64,000 nucleotides of DNA from Flavipsychrobacter stenotrophus (GTDB taxonomy: Bacteria; Bacteroidota; Bacteroidia; Chitinophagales; Chitinophagaceae): the NCBI RefSeq assembly GCF_002954265.1, contig NZ_PPSL01000001.1, positions 496,001 through 560,000 on the forward strand, in the 5' to 3' direction. The position numbers and the translations under genes were made by a program. Shown piece by piece: positions 28,446-37,727 of the stretch. Numbering within the stretch: position 1 is the first letter of the stretch; every line of letters begins with the position of its first letter. The notes under the pieces were generated by a model. That model was given only the letters and a program-made list of their open reading frames with translations, did no database searches and was not told where the DNA came from.

Positions 28446-28755
28446 AACCCTGATTCGCATGATGGAAGGATAGAAGGATACTGTATCTCAAAGAGTACCG
28501 GCCCGTTGTCGGTCAGAGACCGACAACGGGCGATGTTAGGGGTGACGCCCGATGGAAATGAAATTCTAATCGGGCATTGTGTCTGTGTAATGCGTTGTTT
28601 TTCATTTGGTTGTGATTTCAGGTTATGCCCGATCGTGCCCGATGTGTTTGTCTGAACCTTGATTCGCATGATGGAAGTAAAGAAGGATGACAAGCTGCTG
28701 TATCTCAAAGAGGACCGGCCGGATGGCTGTTGGTCAGAAGACACAACAGCGGCGG
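28446..28755. repeat. local duplication around a perfect hairpin
   Basis: The block GATTCGCATGATGGAAG ... CTGTATCTCAAAGAG ... ACCGGCC occurs at about 28451-28503 and again at about 28667-28720. Each is followed by a stem-forming segment and then a GCCCGAT module. In the first copy the stem is perfect: GCCCGTTGTCGGTC (28501-28514), loop AGA, GACCGACAACGGGC (28518-28531). The second has a diverged stem around GGTCAGAAGAC. No protein-coding sequence is seen. Confidence 0.65.
28547..28644. repeat. 98-bp GCCCGAT module, copy 1
   Basis: Starts with GCCCGATGGAAATGAAATTC and TAATCGGGC (a hairpin of GCCCGAT with ATCGGGC), then TTGTTTTTCAT..GGTTGTG and ends ATGCCCGATCGTGCCCGATG. Three more copies are at 28831, 47162 and 47464. 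Confidence 0.75.
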
Positions 28756-28830
28756 ACGAGAGAGAGAGAGGGGCAATGCCCTATATTATTGTCTGAATCA
28801 GAATGGCCAGAATTTAAGAATTATCAGAAT

Positions 28831-29322
28831 GCCCGATGGAAATGGAATTCTAATCGGGCATTGGTTTGGCGTAAGTTGTTGTTTTTCATGTGGTTGTGTT
28901 TTTGGGGGATGCCCGATCGTGCCCGATGAAATTAGTGCGGTGAGCGGAAGAGCGGAGAGCGGTTTGGTGGGCTATGAATTATTGTACTGTATTAGATTTT
29001 TAAAGGGTTGTCAGGTGTTTTTTAAGGGTTTTCCGCCAAGGTGGTTTTTTCGCGTTTCCGGCAGTTTTTTTTTGGTGCGTTTCCTGCCTGTGTCTTTGTG
29101 GTAGGGTGTTTCAACTGTTTTTAAAAATCGCCAGTTTCCGCAGTTTTCCGCAGTTTTTCTGCACTTTTCCGCCAGTTGTTGCTAAGTTGAGCAAAAAGTT
29201 TTTATGAGAAAGGAACAACCTGATGCCGGATTATAAGCATAAAGGAAATGTGGAAGATCGGATGCAATCTACTATGGAATTGTAAGATGGAAAAGAACAT
29301 TAACAAAATGTGGATATCTTTT
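28831..29322. repeat. ~493-bp dispersed non-coding repeat, copy A
   Basis: Begins with the GCCCGAT module, then runs through AGCGGAAGAGCGGAGAGCGG, GCGTTTCCGGCAGTTTTTTT, CCAGTTTCCGCAGTTTTCCG, GAGAAAGGAACAAC and ends near AACAAAATGTGGATATCTTT. Copy B at 47464-47956 has the same order and nearly the same length. No open frame is conserved between the copies, so it is probably a non-autonomous element or a structured RNA/DNA repeat. The rest of the 28391-29500 gap holds no gene. Confidence 0.8.
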
Positions 29323-29500
29323 TCGGAAACGAGTTAGTAGAGTGGACCTATTTATACTTTAGCATTAGGATCAAACATCGGGATCGGCATAATTTCCGGG
29401 ATAATATTAGGGCACAAGGATTTACCTTTTGACAGGGGTGTGAATTAAATAAAATGGATAACGTTTGTATCTTGTGGCGTATCCTTGAAAACGATTTTCT

Positions 29501-31675
29501 ATGTTGTCTCTCAATTGTCTGTCTTCCACCTGGAGGCTAATTGTAATTCTTTCTGTGTGCTTACTGCTCACCAGTCCCAATGTATCTGCCCAGAAGTTGG
29601 ATAGTCTTAAAGGCGCTTTGACTGAGTATGCCCATGATGATACCAATAAGGTAAGTCTTATGCTACGTGTTGGGAAGGAATACCAGCGACAAAGCCTCGA
29701 TTCGATGGAGGCCCTGACTAGCAGGGCAAAAGTTCTTTCCCAGAAAATACACTTTCTGAAAGGGGAGGCCGATGCGCTGACCCAAATGGCTTATGTGTGT
29801 GTTTATAAAGCGCAGCCAGAGAAGGCAATGTTGCTGGTAAGGCAGGCTGATGTTATTTATGAAAAGACCGGAGACTACCTTGGCAGGATAAAGGGGGCGA
29901 ACATCATCGCCATAGTTTATTATCGCAACGTAGCTTACGATTCGGCTTTAAAATATTTTAACCAGATACTAGCCTATACAAAAATGGCAAACGCCTATGA
30001 TGACCAGAAAGGGAAGGCTCTTTCAAGCATTGGTACAATATACTCTGAGAAAGGCAACCATGCGGAGGCTATTAAGTATTTTCTTGAAGCACTGAAGGTT
30101 CAGGAGAAGATCAACGAAAAAGAAAATATAGGTATTACGCTCAGCAGGATAGCTGCTACTTATGCCTTACTAAATGATTATAATAAGGCGAGGGAATTTA
30201 TAAGCAGGTGTGTAGCCTCATTGGATGGCATAAAAGAAACGCCTGTCAGACTATCGAATTATGCCAATATCGGAGGGGTTTTTGGGCAGATGAATGAGCA
30301 AGACAGTGCCCTTGTCTATTTTTATAAAGCCCTTGCTTTGGCTGATTCAGCCCATGATCAGTACTGGCATAATATAGCTACAGTTGATATAGCTGAAATA
30401 TACTGGCTGCAAAAAAAATATGATCTGGGACTCGCGGCGTATAAGGAGAGTATGAGTGGTGCCGAAAAGACCGGGCAAACAAACATTTTCTTATCAGGAC
30501 AACTGGGGGTGGGGCGTATATTGGTAGAAACAGGTAAAGCTGCAGAGGGAATCAAATACCTGCAACGATCTTATGATCTGTTTATGCAAAATGGAATAAA
30601 AGAGCAGGCAGCTGAGGCTGCTGAGACCATAAGTGACGGATATGCAAAACTCAATGATTATAAGAATGCGCTTCTGTTTCATAAAAAATCTGTTGGGCTG
30701 AGAGATACCCTGAGAAGCGAAAAAAGCAAGCGTGAAATAGAGCAACTACAGTTTGACTATCAGCTGCAGAAAAAACAAAGCCAGATAGAATTACTTAATA
30801 AAGACAAAGTTATTGCGCGTAGCAATGATAGCAGGAAAAACGCAGTAATGACAGGGTTGGCGTCAGCACTTTGTCTTCTTGTAGTGATCGTAGTTTTGCT
30901 CTATCGTAGCAGGCAAAAGGAGAAAGAGAATAACGCGTTAGTATCTGCACAGAAAGACGCTATACAACTACAGGCGAAAAAGCTGGAGGAACTGAACCTA
31001 TTTAAGGACACGACCTTCTCCGTACTTTCACATGACCTGCGCGCCCCCCTTAATGCGTTCATCACTACCGTGGATATGTTGAATGAAGGTGATCTGCCTT
31101 ATGAAAGTTTCCTTGCTTTGAGCCCTGCAATGAATAAACAATTAGGATCGCTTCATATGCTCATTGATAACCTGCTCAAATGGTCGAGAAGCCATATAAA
31201 AGGGGCGGAAAGTTTAAGAGTTGAACAAGTGGATATGTGGAAGATCGCCAATGATAATGTCGTTATAGCACAAAGCAATGCGGAAAAGAAGCAGATGACA
31301 TTAAAGAATGATGTTGTTGAACATACAACGGCAATAGCAGACGCCGGGCAAATAGATGTGGTGATAAGGAATCTCATCAGTAATGCCATCAAATTCACTA
31401 ATGCTGGCGGGTCTGTAACCGTAACATCAGAAAAGGTGGGGAATATGATCCATGTTTCAGTAACAGATACCGGGGTAGGCATGACTACTGATCAGAAGCG
31501 AAAGTTGTTTACCTCTGCGATAGATAATGTTTCGTGGGGTACAAAGGGTGAAAAGGGAGTAGGTATTGGGTTACTACTGTGTTACGAGTTTGTACGGTCT
31601 AACGGTGGCGATATAAAGGTAGAGAGTACTCCCGGCGTCGGATCTACATTTACCGTGATATTACCAGCTGCATAG
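29501..31675 (+). CDS. TPR-containing membrane sensor histidine kinase
   Basis: 724 aa. An N-terminal signal sequence (to ~30), periplasmic TPR-like repeats (about 60-410: KALSSIGTIYSEKGNHAEAIKYFLEALKVQ and relatives), a single membrane helix (about 447-465), a short coiled coil, HisKA with H511 in FSVLSHDLRAPLNAF, and HATPase (NLISNAIKFTNAGG, VTDTGVGM, GVGIGLLLCYEF). This is the common Bacteroidota architecture in which the TPR domain senses an envelope signal. No cognate regulator is adjacent. Confidence 0.88.
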   Translation: MLSLNCLSSTWRLIVILSVCLLLTSPNVSAQKLDSLKGALTEYAHDDTNKVSLMLRVGKEYQRQSLDSMEALTSRAKVLSQKIHFLKGEADALTQMAYVCVYKAQPEKAMLLVRQADVIYEKTGDYLGRIKGANIIAIVYYRNVAYDSALKYFNQILAYTKMANAYDDQKGKALSSIGTIYSEKGNHAEAIKYFLEALKVQEKINEKENIGITLSRIAATYALLNDYNKAREFISRCVASLDGIKETPVRLSNYANIGGVFGQMNEQDSALVYFYKALALADSAHDQYWHNIATVDIAEIYWLQKKYDLGLAAYKESMSGAEKTGQTNIFLSGQLGVGRILVETGKAAEGIKYLQRSYDLFMQNGIKEQAAEAAETISDGYAKLNDYKNALLFHKKSVGLRDTLRSEKSKREIEQLQFDYQLQKKQSQIELLNKDKVIARSNDSRKNAVMTGLASALCLLVVIVVLLYRSRQKEKENNALVSAQKDAIQLQAKKLEELNLFKDTTFSVLSHDLRAPLNAFITTVDMLNEGDLPYESFLALSPAMNKQLGSLHMLIDNLLKWSRSHIKGAESLRVEQVDMWKIANDNVVIAQSNAEKKQMTLKNDVVEHTTAIADAGQIDVVIRNLISNAIKFTNAGGSVTVTSEKVGNMIHVSVTDTGVGMTTDQKRKLFTSAIDNVSWGTKGEKGVGIGLLLCYEFVRSNGGDIKVESTPGVGSTFTVILPAA

Positions 31676-31740
31676 CGCCTATTTGCACTTGTGCGTGGCA
31701 CAACTTTTATGGCTCTTTAGCTATTTAAAAATATTAAAAC

Positions 31741-31926
31741 ATGGATAAGCTGGAATTAAAAGGTAAATGGAATGAAATGAAGGGCAAAGTAAAGCAGGCT
31801 CACGCGGAGTTTACTGATGATGAACTGGAATACGAAGACGGTAAAGATGATGAGTTGCTGGGACGTATACAGAAGAAGCTAGGTAAGACACGTGATGAAG
31901 TGGTTCATTGGCTAAAGTCGCTCTAA
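31741..31926 (+). CDS. CsbD family stress-response protein
   Basis: 61 aa. The CsbD pattern is clear: [26 protein letters not shown], then [21 protein letters not shown]. These small helical proteins accumulate in general stress, often under sigma-B or ECF control; molecular role unknown. It is followed within 20 bp by a strong terminator, so it is the end of a transcript that may start in its own 65-bp leader. Confidence 0.9.
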   Translation: MDKLELKGKWNEMKGKVKQAHAEFTDDELEYEDGKDDELLGRIQKKLGKTRDEVVHWLKSL

Positions 31927-31942
31927 ACAATTTGGAAATGAC

Positions 31943-31980
31943 AATAAGCGAAAGGCACTGGTTGGTGCCTTTCGCTTATT
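31943..31980 (+). terminator. strong intrinsic terminator after csbD-like gene
   Basis: Perfect 16-bp inverted repeat AATAAGCGAAAGGCAC / GTGCCTTTCGCTTATT with a 6-nt loop (TGGTTG). The A/T-rich ends make it functional in both directions. Confidence 0.85.
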
Positions 31981-32374
31981 AAAGATTGTTGGTGTTAGTG
32001 CAATGGCCTGACGATACAATTTATTTTTCGCCTTTCGACAGCCTGAGACCGTAAATGCCGTGTGAAAAGGAAGGAACCAGTCTACAATTTATAGCGTATC
32101 ACAAACTCTTTGCAAGTTTGCCCGGCGCTTATTACCCAGGTTGTTTGTTGTATCTTTAATAATGACCAATTGTGCCCGGCAGAAGGTGAGTGAGGGGGGG
32201 TAACGATCTTACAGCGATTTATTTTTTTTATTTTTTTTCCCAATAATATTGCCTGCAACTAAACTACAGCACCCTCAAACGAAACAATACAATACGTTGT
32301 GTCTTTTGACTAAAGCGGCGGTTAGTACTATTCAGATATATTGCATAGATTAGCGACATTACACTTTCAGATGA
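31981..32374. other. non-coding gap, nothing recognised
   Basis: A 394-bp stretch between the terminator and the end of the potassium block. It contains an AT-rich run (TTTATTTTTTTTATTTTTTTT-like, around 32220) and a G-run (about 32195). No open frame with protein-like composition and no structured RNA I can name. Confidence 0.5.
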
Positions 32375-34066
32375 TTATGCTACCGGCAACGTAAATGAAA
32401 AAATTGAACCTTTTCCTATTTCGCTATCTACCCATATTTTTCCGTTTTGCGCTAAAATAAACTCTTTAGAAATGCCGAGCCCTAACCCTGTGCCTTTTGC
32501 CTTTGAACCTGGTACCTGGAAGTATCGTTCAAATAATCTGGATTGATATTCCTTTGCGATACCAGGCCCGGTATCGCTCACCGAAAATTGCACACCGCCA
32601 TTTACTGTTTTAACTGATATTACTATGGTGGAACCCTCAGCGGAATATTTTATGGCATTGGTCAGGAAATTATTCAATACCCAAGTGCTTTTTTCGGCAT
32701 CAGCCCTTACTAATTGTAAGTTTTCCTCCGCGCTCTTCCCGATCTCAATTTTCTTTTCTCTGGCAGATGTGGCAACAGTTTCTATAGCATGATCGATAAT
32801 AAGGTAAGGGTTAACAAATTGCACATCGAGCTCAATTTTACCTGTTTCAACCTGCGACATATTCAGCAGTTCACTTATGATCTTCAGTATCCTCTGATTA
32901 TCCTGTTTTAGATTTTGTATAAGTTCTTTTTGCTCTTCAGACAGTGACCCTATCCGTTGGTCTTCCAATAGTTTCAGACTAAAGTCGGATGCCGCTAATG
33001 GTGTCTTTAATTCATGCGAAATGGTAGCGATAAAATTGGTCTTAGCCACGTCCAGTTCCTTGAATGAAGTAATGTTTCTCAAAACGACTACCTTACTATT
33101 TCCCTCGCCCTGCGCTACATCTATGAACTCTTTAATAAAATAGTTTTCCCTGTTTTCAACCACTATCTTAAATGGGGCAGAACTTTCGCTGGAGATCAGG
33201 AAGTTGAACAGATCATTTGATTTGGAAACTTCTGCAACTTCTTTGCCAACAATTTCACTAGTGCTTAACCCGAGTAATTGTAGTGCCTGATGGTTGGCAA
33301 AGAGAACAATATTATTCTTGTCTATTCCTATACTAGCATCCTTAAGGCTATTAATAACCGCCTCAGCACGGCTCTTTTCAAACATTAGTTTGTTGAGGTT
33401 ACTGCTCTCAAAATACTCTAATCTTTCGGCCATACTATTAAAGGCATCGGCAAGGTTACCAAACTCATCTTTGTTTTCTATCCTCACTCTATACTTGTAA
33501 TTCTTATTACTGATAGCCTTGATAGCCTCTGACAAGTGTTTTATAGGATCTGTAACAATTGCCGGAAAATTCATTGAAAAAGTGAAGGCGATAATAAATA
33601 CTACTGCTACAATAGACACAATAAAGGTCAGTGCGTCTTCTGCGGTCTTCTGCGCCTTCTCATTTTTATTGTGAATAGCAAGCATATTCAAATGCAGTAT
33701 TTTTTGTAACTCATTTTCAAGTAACCGGCTATTTGCAAGACTTATCGAGTTGGTTTTTAATTGGTCGAAGAGCGATCTGAGATTCTCAGTTGCCACCTTT
33801 TCCCCAGGCTCTGTGATGTTCTTTTCCTGAGCTTCTAATGCAGTTTCAAATTGGGTCACTGATTGTGCCGGATGAAACTCTAAACTATCTAATTGCTGTT
33901 GCATTATCTGGCAAAAGGCCAGCGACTCATAATTGTCCTTTAGTACAGCCTTTGCTTCGTCCTTGAGCGTTGATGTGTAAAATATACCCGCGCCCCCAGT
34001 TAGAATTAAAAGAGAAAACAGGAATAGCGTTCCTAACCTTATTTTTTTTGATACTGATAAACTCAT
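32375..34066 (-). CDS. membrane sensor histidine kinase (HAMP-PAS), partner of split KdpD
   Basis: 563 aa. Two membrane helices (about 9-30 and 147-168) flank a periplasmic helical domain; HAMP follows (DPIKHLSEAIKAISNKNYKYRV), then a PAS domain (about 235-335, SIGIDKNNIVLFANHQALQLLG), HisKA with H351 in ATISHELKTPLAAS, and HATPase (NNFLTNAIKYSAEG, SDTGPGI, GTGLGLGISKEF). Its ATG shares one base with the stop of the KdpD-domain gene (TAATG). Together the two genes cover the parts of one E. coli KdpD, except that the four-helix membrane region is replaced by this two-helix sensor. Likely phosphorylates the NtrC-type regulator of this cluster. Confidence 0.88.
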   Translation of the reverse strand: MSLSVSKKIRLGTLFLFSLLILTGGAGIFYTSTLKDEAKAVLKDNYESLAFCQIMQQQLDSLEFHPAQSVTQFETALEAQEKNITEPGEKVATENLRSLFDQLKTNSISLANSRLLENELQKILHLNMLAIHNKNEKAQKTAEDALTFIVSIVAVVFIIAFTFSMNFPAIVTDPIKHLSEAIKAISNKNYKYRVRIENKDEFGNLADAFNSMAERLEYFESSNLNKLMFEKSRAEAVINSLKDASIGIDKNNIVLFANHQALQLLGLSTSEIVGKEVAEVSKSNDLFNFLISSESSAPFKIVVENRENYFIKEFIDVAQGEGNSKVVVLRNITSFKELDVAKTNFIATISHELKTPLAASDFSLKLLEDQRIGSLSEEQKELIQNLKQDNQRILKIISELLNMSQVETGKIELDVQFVNPYLIIDHAIETVATSAREKKIEIGKSAEENLQLVRADAEKSTWVLNNFLTNAIKYSAEGSTIVISVKTVNGGVQFSVSDTGPGIAKEYQSRLFERYFQVPGSKAKGTGLGLGISKEFILAQNGKIWVDSEIGKGSIFSFTLPVA

Positions 34067-35202
34067 TAGGACAATATTATAATGTCAATGTTGTTCTTAG
34101 AAAGTGTCTTCAATAATTGGTTGAATATTCCTGTTCTAAGTATGACCTGGAACAAATTTAAGTGTGGTTTGCCAATACAAATGGTAGTTATATCCTTTTC
34201 TCTCGTAGTTTCAAATATTGCGTCTGCAACATTATTGTTCTTCTTCCGTATCACTTCCGCTCCCAACTCAGTTGCGTTTCTAAAGTTATTAATTAAATGG
34301 CGTTGTGCAGCCAAAGATATTTTGTCATTAGATTCATCGGCAGTTTGCACATACAGTACGCTCCACTGGCTGTTATAGTAAGATGCCAGACGAGCTGTTT
34401 TCCTTATTATCCTTTGGGCAATTTCAGGGTTAGAAGAGATACACGCCAGGAATCGTTCATGCCGAAATGATGTTGCTCTGGATGCAAGCTGGTAATCTAC
34501 TTTTCGTTCTACCTGCCCGGCTACTTCTTTTAAGGCCAATTCACGAAGCTGTAAGATCCGCTCTGGCTGGAAGAAGTTCTGCAATGCCTGCTGAATTTTG
34601 GAATGATCATATATCTTGCCTTCCTTTAGCCGTGTTATCAATTCATCAGCCGTGAGGTCTATATTCACAACCTCGTCTGCCAGTTGTAGTATCTTATCAG
34701 GAACCCGCTCTTTTACTTCTATACCAGTGATCTCTTTTACATCTTCATTAATACTCTCAATATGTTGAATGTTCACAGCGGTTATTACGTCAATACCGGC
34801 ATCGAGGATGTCCAGTACATCCTGCCAGCGTTTTTGGTTCTTGCTTCCCGGTATATTAGTGTGCGCCAGTTCATCAACAATCACTGTTTCGGGGTGTAGT
34901 AATAAAATTGCCTGCACATCCAGCTCGTCCAGCTTTTTACCTTTATAGAAAAGTTCTCTGCGCGGTATAATTGGCAATCCTTCTACCAGTGCTTCCGTTT
35001 CTTTCCGTTTGTGGGTTTCTACATACCCGATCTTAATATTGACATTGTTTCTTAGCAGGCTATGGGCTTCCTGCAGCATACGATATGTTTTACCCACACC
35101 GGCACTCATGCCAATGTAGATCTTTAGCCGTCCCCTCGTACTTTTCTGGTTCAGCTCGAGGAACTGACTAACCCTTTTCGCTTTCAATTCTTCATCATTC
35201 AT
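34066..35202 (-). CDS. kdpD: KdpD N-terminal sensor (KdpD domain plus UspA-like domain)
   Basis: 378 aa, about the first 40% of a classical KdpD. The KdpD domain contains Walker A GMSAGVGKT (31-39), VETHKRKETEALVEGLP and a Walker B-like VIVDELAHTNIPGS; a UspA-like domain follows (about 250-378, ERFLACISSNPEIAQRIIRKTARLA). It has no membrane or kinase domain; those lie in the next gene, translationally coupled by TAATG. KdpD domains tune potassium/ATP/cyclic-di-AMP responses. It starts 11 bp after kup ends. Confidence 0.92.
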   Translation of the reverse strand: MNDEELKAKRVSQFLELNQKSTRGRLKIYIGMSAGVGKTYRMLQEAHSLLRNNVNIKIGYVETHKRKETEALVEGLPIIPRRELFYKGKKLDELDVQAILLLHPETVIVDELAHTNIPGSKNQKRWQDVLDILDAGIDVITAVNIQHIESINEDVKEITGIEVKERVPDKILQLADEVVNIDLTADELITRLKEGKIYDHSKIQQALQNFFQPERILQLRELALKEVAGQVERKVDYQLASRATSFRHERFLACISSNPEIAQRIIRKTARLASYYNSQWSVLYVQTADESNDKISLAAQRHLINNFRNATELGAEVIRKKNNNVADAIFETTREKDITTICIGKPHLNLFQVILRTGIFNQLLKTLSKNNIDIIILS

Positions 35203-35212
35203 CGCAACTATC

Positions 35213-37171
35213 TTATTTTTCTCTTGTCAACTGTATATCTTCAGATTCGCCTAGCATTAGCGGCACATGTTCAACTATTACGTTGCTGTAGTCAAGGCCA
35301 TAGGTCTTGTCATCAGGTAAGCTTATTTTATCCAACATAAAGTGCAGTCTCATAATGATATTATCCCAGAAGGAAAGATCGTTCTCAACCGAAAGGAAAC
35401 TTTTCATTACTATGAAGCGAAAATCTCCTGATACGTATTTCTTGCCAGTGTCGCAGTATTTACTGTCAATATTCACCTCGTTATTTGCTGTCATTTCACT
35501 TACTACCTTTTTAAACAGTAAATTTAGACGAGGCACAATCCGGAATCCCAATTTGAAACGGACAAAAATTATCTCTTCCGGTTCAACTATTTCAACCGAA
35601 TAGCTTGAAGTATATGGTTCATCAGTTACATCCACGTGTATAAACCAATAAATATCTGCTCGCTTTGGCTGTTGAAATAAAATTGAGTCAATGATACGCT
35701 CTTCAATTTTTCCCGCTTTGCCTGAACCGGTCAGGTAAACTAAATGGGTGGAATATTTTGGTACTGATTGGTCATTACTTAATTCCCGCAAGGCTGATTT
35801 ATATGAGCTCAGATTTGTTAGCTTTTTGTATCTACTCTTTAGCTTCTTTCCGGCATGCCATACGTACATGATACTAATAAGCCCCAGGCCGATGAGCAAA
35901 CTGATCCATCCGCCGTGAGAAAATTTACTAAGGTTAGCAACAAGGAAAGTACTTTCGATCCACAAAAACAAAATAGCCAATGCAAAAACAAGAATGATTG
36001 ATATTCTTTTAGAGTACAAATAGTAGCTGAGCAGAATTGTAGTCATGAGCATTGTGAGCGTTACTGACAAACCGAAGGCCGCTTCCATATTAGATGATTC
36101 TTTGAAATGCAGTACCATACCTACACAACCTATCATCATCATCCAGTTAACTGCGGGAACATATACTTGTCCACGCATTTCTGTTGGAAATTCAATGCGG
36201 AGTTTCGGCCAGATATTTAGGCGCACTGCCTCGTTGAACAAAGTAAAGGTTCCGCTTATCAATGCCTGGCTGGCAATAATGGTAGCGAAGGTTGCAATAA
36301 CTATGCTGGGAATTAAGAACCATTGCGGTACAAGGCCAAAGAAAGCATCTACCGATGATAAGGTTTGGCCATTATGCTTTAATAGAAGTACTGCTTCACC
36401 AAAATAGCAGAGCAACAAAGATATTTTTATGAATATCCAGGCCACCTGTATATTTTTCCGACCTACATGGCCCATGTCCGCATAAAGTGCTTCGGCGCCC
36501 GTTGTACATAAAAATACGCCACCAAGCACCCATAATCCTCCAGGGTAATTTACTACCAGATGATAGGCATACATAGGATTAATGGCTCTTAAAACAGTAA
36601 GATCTTTTGCCAGATTTACGGTGCCAAGAATTGCTATCATGCTAAACCACGCGATCATGGCAGGACCAAAGAATACACCAATGCGCTTAGTACCAGACTG
36701 TTGAAAGAGGAAAAGAAGCACAATGATAGAAATAGTGATTGGCAGTATTGGAATGCCAGGATTTAATTGTTTCAGACCTTCCATTGCAGACATTACCGAA
36801 ATTGGTGGAGTAATAAGGCTATCGGCTATCATAAAGCTACCCCCTATTATAGCCGGCCATAAAACCCATTTAGCATGCCTGCGGATAAGTGTGTACAATG
36901 AAAATATACCGCCCTCACCATGGTTATCTGCACGCATGGTTATGAAAACATATTTCAATGTTGTTTGAAACAGCAAGGTCCAGAAAATCGCTGATACCCC
37001 TCCCAATACAAGTGTTTCAGAAATAACTTTTTCACCGATTATGGCTTTAAAAGTATAAAGCGGAGAGGTGCCAAGGTCGCCGAAAACGATTCCTAGTGCC
37101 AGGAGCACTCCGCCCCAGGTGAAACGTGTCACTGCATGATATTCGGGTACGACTGTTTTGCTATTCATCAT
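35213..37171 (-). CDS. kup: KUP/Trk-type potassium uptake permease
   Basis: About 652 aa. The N-terminal GIVFGDLGTSPLYTFKAI is the KUP signature, followed by HGEGGIFSLYTLI and around 12 membrane helices (to ~430), then a ~200-aa cytoplasmic tail. It imports K+ with H+. The frame stays open to 37237, but the double ATG at 37171/37168 (MMNSKTVV) gives the usual ~38 residues before the GDLGTSPLY box and is preferred. Presence in the kdp cluster means low-affinity and high-affinity uptake are encoded together. Confidence 0.93.
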   Translation of the reverse strand: MMNSKTVVPEYHAVTRFTWGGVLLALGIVFGDLGTSPLYTFKAIIGEKVISETLVLGGVSAIFWTLLFQTTLKYVFITMRADNHGEGGIFSLYTLIRRHAKWVLWPAIIGGSFMIADSLITPPISVMSAMEGLKQLNPGIPILPITISIIVLLFLFQQSGTKRIGVFFGPAMIAWFSMIAILGTVNLAKDLTVLRAINPMYAYHLVVNYPGGLWVLGGVFLCTTGAEALYADMGHVGRKNIQVAWIFIKISLLLCYFGEAVLLLKHNGQTLSSVDAFFGLVPQWFLIPSIVIATFATIIASQALISGTFTLFNEAVRLNIWPKLRIEFPTEMRGQVYVPAVNWMMMIGCVGMVLHFKESSNMEAAFGLSVTLTMLMTTILLSYYLYSKRISIILVFALAILFLWIESTFLVANLSKFSHGGWISLLIGLGLISIMYVWHAGKKLKSRYKKLTNLSSYKSALRELSNDQSVPKYSTHLVYLTGSGKAGKIEERIIDSILFQQPKRADIYWFIHVDVTDEPYTSSYSVEIVEPEEIIFVRFKLGFRIVPRLNLLFKKVVSEMTANNEVNIDSKYCDTGKKYVSGDFRFIVMKSFLSVENDLSFWDNIIMRLHFMLDKISLPDDKTYGLDYSNVIVEHVPLMLGESEDIQLTREK

Positions 37172-37371
37172 GTTGCTGCTTTCAACTTTAAAAAAGTGAC
37201 GGTGGCTGACAGATCGCGTAGTATCAGCCTTTACCAAATTTAGACTGAAATTAAGCTTAACTGATCCTTTTTATGTCCAACCGGAGTCAGCGTGACCTCG
37301 CGGCTTTCCCTTTCATTGATAGAAATTAAAAAAACATTTTCCTTTGGCTATAATTCATGCTCGTTCGTTTG

Positions 37372-37617
37372 TCATAATCGACCACTTTTGCTACACCTGT
37401 TTATCGTTCGTTTATTCTTTCTATATTTTGTATAGGACATCAATAAATAAATCAAAGCAAATAATGGTGTAATTGCGTTGATTGCCACCATCAATATAAG
37501 TCTGTCGTTTATGTGAAAATATCGGTATACACACGCAAACACAGATAGAACGAGAATACACGCCACCAACACAAAAACAAGTCTTGCTGATATTTTCATT
37601 TTGTCAATTATTATCAA
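37372..37617 (-). CDS. small two-helix membrane protein
   Basis: 81 aa (75 if starting at M7, 37599). Two hydrophobic helices (about 11-29 and 40-60: ILMVAINAITPLFALIYLLMSY) and a basic tail (KYRKNKRTINRCSK), so a small inner-membrane protein with positive cytoplasmic end. No family recognised. Located between the porin gene and kup in the potassium cluster; a role in K+ homeostasis is suggested only by position. Confidence 0.55.
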   Translation of the reverse strand: MIIIDKMKISARLVFVLVACILVLSVFACVYRYFHINDRLILMVAINAITPLFALIYLLMSYTKYRKNKRTINRCSKSGRL

Positions 37618-37641
37618 CTCCTAAGGCACTATATAGTAAAT

Positions 37642-37682
37642 AGTGAAAGTGACGAGTCCTCGTTGACTACGCCACCTTCACT
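37642..37682 (-). promoter_or_regulatory. hairpin between porin gene and small membrane gene
   Basis: AGTGAAAGTG and a complementary CACCTTCACT frame a second small stem ACGAG/CTCGT. It lacks a T-run, so it may act as an mRNA-processing or partial-termination element that lowers expression of the downstream genes. Confidence 0.3.
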
Positions 37683-37727
37683 TCACACACACATACTAAG
37701 TTGTGCATTACTCTGTCTTCTGAATAG

